Assembly: GCF_030209375.1 (NCBI RefSeq)
Contig: NZ_JARVSC010000001.1
Location: 124,001-188,000 of the forward strand
Source: Plantibacter sp. ME-Dv--P-122b
Lineage (GTDB): Bacteria > Actinomycetota > Actinomycetes > Actinomycetales > Microbacteriaceae
DNA: 64,000 bases
Reading direction: 5' to 3'
The notes under the pieces are model-generated. The model ran no database searches. It was given only the letters and a program-made list of their open reading frames with translations, and was not told where the DNA came from. The translations under genes and the position numbers were made by a program. Each line of letters starts with the position of its first letter. Position 1 is the first letter of the stretch. This document shows positions 63,136 through 64,000 of the stretch, one piece after another.

Positions 63136-64000
63136 CTATGCGCGGGCGAGCTCCTCGCGGATCGCGGCGACGAACGCGTCGATGTCGTCCTCCGTGGTGT
63201 CGAACGAGCACATCCAGCGGACCTCGCCCTTCGCCGCGTCCCAGTCGTAGAAGCGGAAGCGTTCGCGCAAGCGGTCGGGGACGCCCGCGGGCAGGGTCGC
63301 GAACACCGCGTTGGCCTGGGTCGGCTGGCTGAAGCCGAGCCCCGGTGCCTCCCCGGCGGCGATGAGGGCCTCGAGGGAGGTGCGGAGGCGCGCGGCCATC
63401 GCGTTCGCGTGGGTCGCGGAGCGGAGCCAGAGCCCGTCGCCACCGTCGGCCGCCGGCTCGAGCAGGGCGATGAGCTGCGCCGCACCGAAGCGCATCTTGG
63501 ACGCCAGCTGCATGTTGAGCTTCCGCAGGTAGACGAGGCCCTCCGACGCCGACGGCTCGAGGACGACGATGGCCTCGCCGAACATGAGTCCGTTCTTCGT
63601 CCCACCGAAGGAGAGCACGTCGACGCCGGCATCGGCGGTGAACGCGCGCAGCGGGACGCCGAGGGCTGCGGCGGCGTTGGCGATGCGGGCACCGTCGAGG
63701 TGGAGCTTCATGCCGTGACCGTGCGCGTGGTCGGCGATCGCACGGATCTCCTCGGGCGTGTACAGCGTGCCGAGCTCGGTGGTCTGCGTGATCGAGACGA
63801 CGAGCGGCTGTGCACGGTGCTCGTCGCCCCAGCCCCACGCCTCGCGGTCGATGAGGTCGGGCGTGAGCTTGCCGTCGGGGGCGTCGACCGTCAGGAGCTT
63901 GATGCCACCGACCCGCTCCGGCGCGCCGCCCTCGTCGGAGTTGATGTGCGCGGTCGACGCCGAGATGACGGCACCCCAGCGCGGGAGCATGGACTGCAGA
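63136..64000 (-). CDS. ltaE: Low-specificity threonine aldolase, partial
   Basis: The 288 visible residues of a fold-type I PLP enzyme of the GLY1/threonine aldolase family; the N-terminal part lies beyond the right edge and the frame is open there. ISASTAHINSDEGGAPERVGG, LHLDGARIANAAAALGVPL (PLP-binding Asp) and VLSFGGTKNGLMFGE (the PLP lysine) are visible. It cleaves threonine to glycine and acetaldehyde. It lies upstream of thrC on the same strand. Confidence 0.93.
   Translation of the reverse strand, partial: LQSMLPRWGAVISASTAHINSDEGGAPERVGGIKLLTVDAPDGKLTPDLIDREAWGWGDEHRAQPLVVSITQTTELGTLYTPEEIRAIADHAHGHGMKLHLDGARIANAAAALGVPLRAFTADAGVDVLSFGGTKNGLMFGEAIVVLEPSASEGLVYLRKLNMQLASKMRFGAAQLIALLEPAADGGDGLWLRSATHANAMAARLRTSLEALIAAGEAPGLGFSQPTQANAVFATLPAGVPDRLRERFRFYDWDAAKGEVRWMCSFDTTEDDIDAFVAAIREELARA

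Overview
The window is about 64 kb of high-GC (roughly 70 %) actinobacterial chromosome. Several features point to the family Microbacteriaceae: a C50-type carotenoid operon with split lycopene cyclase subunits, an HspR/HAIR heat-shock regulon, the clpS-DUF2017 pair, DtxR-type iron boxes, and dense four-base stop/start overlaps. The genus is an inference; no rRNA or tRNA gene was found. Nearly all genes are chromosomal housekeeping or catabolic genes. I see no prophage, transposase, CRISPR array or replication origin.

Layout. 1-2357: end of a carotenoid operon (crtI, two cyclase subunits, prenyltransferase). 2457-3257: a PEP-mutase-like lyase. 3463-11383: a LacI-type regulator, a near-perfect LacI-family operator, a complete family-5 ABC importer (lipoprotein, two permeases, double ATPase) and a GH1 beta-glucosidase, which read as a beta-glucoside or oligosaccharide uptake unit. 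11674-13160: two divergent MarR-like regulators with Gly/Arg/His-rich linkers. 13400-18807: a divergent cluster encoding every step of the non-phosphorylating L-fucose pathway to pyruvate and lactate. 18830-22482: a membrane protein, a serine hydrolase, an ArsR-like regulator and an MFS transporter.

22643-29522 is the heat-shock core: a ClpC-type Hsp100, then dnaK-grpE-dnaJ-hspR, each unit preceded by HAIR operators. A third HspR target, a ClpB lacking its N-terminal domain, lies at 51855-54017. 29604-37348 holds a membrane protein, RidA, an rRNA-type methyltransferase, a lipoprotein, a DUF817 protein, an orphan sensor kinase, clpS and DUF2017. 37403-44861 holds two glycosyltransferases, a GH3 beta-glucosidase and an ABC exporter pair.

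44973-51732 is an iron-siderophore uptake locus: a binding lipoprotein, then, beyond a two-gene insertion of surface proteins bracketed by palindromic repeats, an ATPase, two permeases and a siderophore-interacting reductase. Iron-box-like sequences precede both the lipoprotein gene and the reductase gene. 54242-64000 holds a PrsW-like protease, small membrane proteins, a nitroreductase, acetyl-CoA synthetase, a quinone oxidoreductase, an acidic protein between repeat arrays, threonine synthase and a partial threonine aldolase.

The least explained signal is the repeat content. One family is an 86-87 bp palindrome with arms like GTTCGCAATTCAGGA (five copies plus a 72-bp relative). A second is a 100+ bp palindrome centred on CCTCCGGAGG (three sites). 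A third is built on CCCTTCGACAGGCTCAGGGA, including exact 57-bp and 18-bp tandem arrays. Most copies sit where genes converge.
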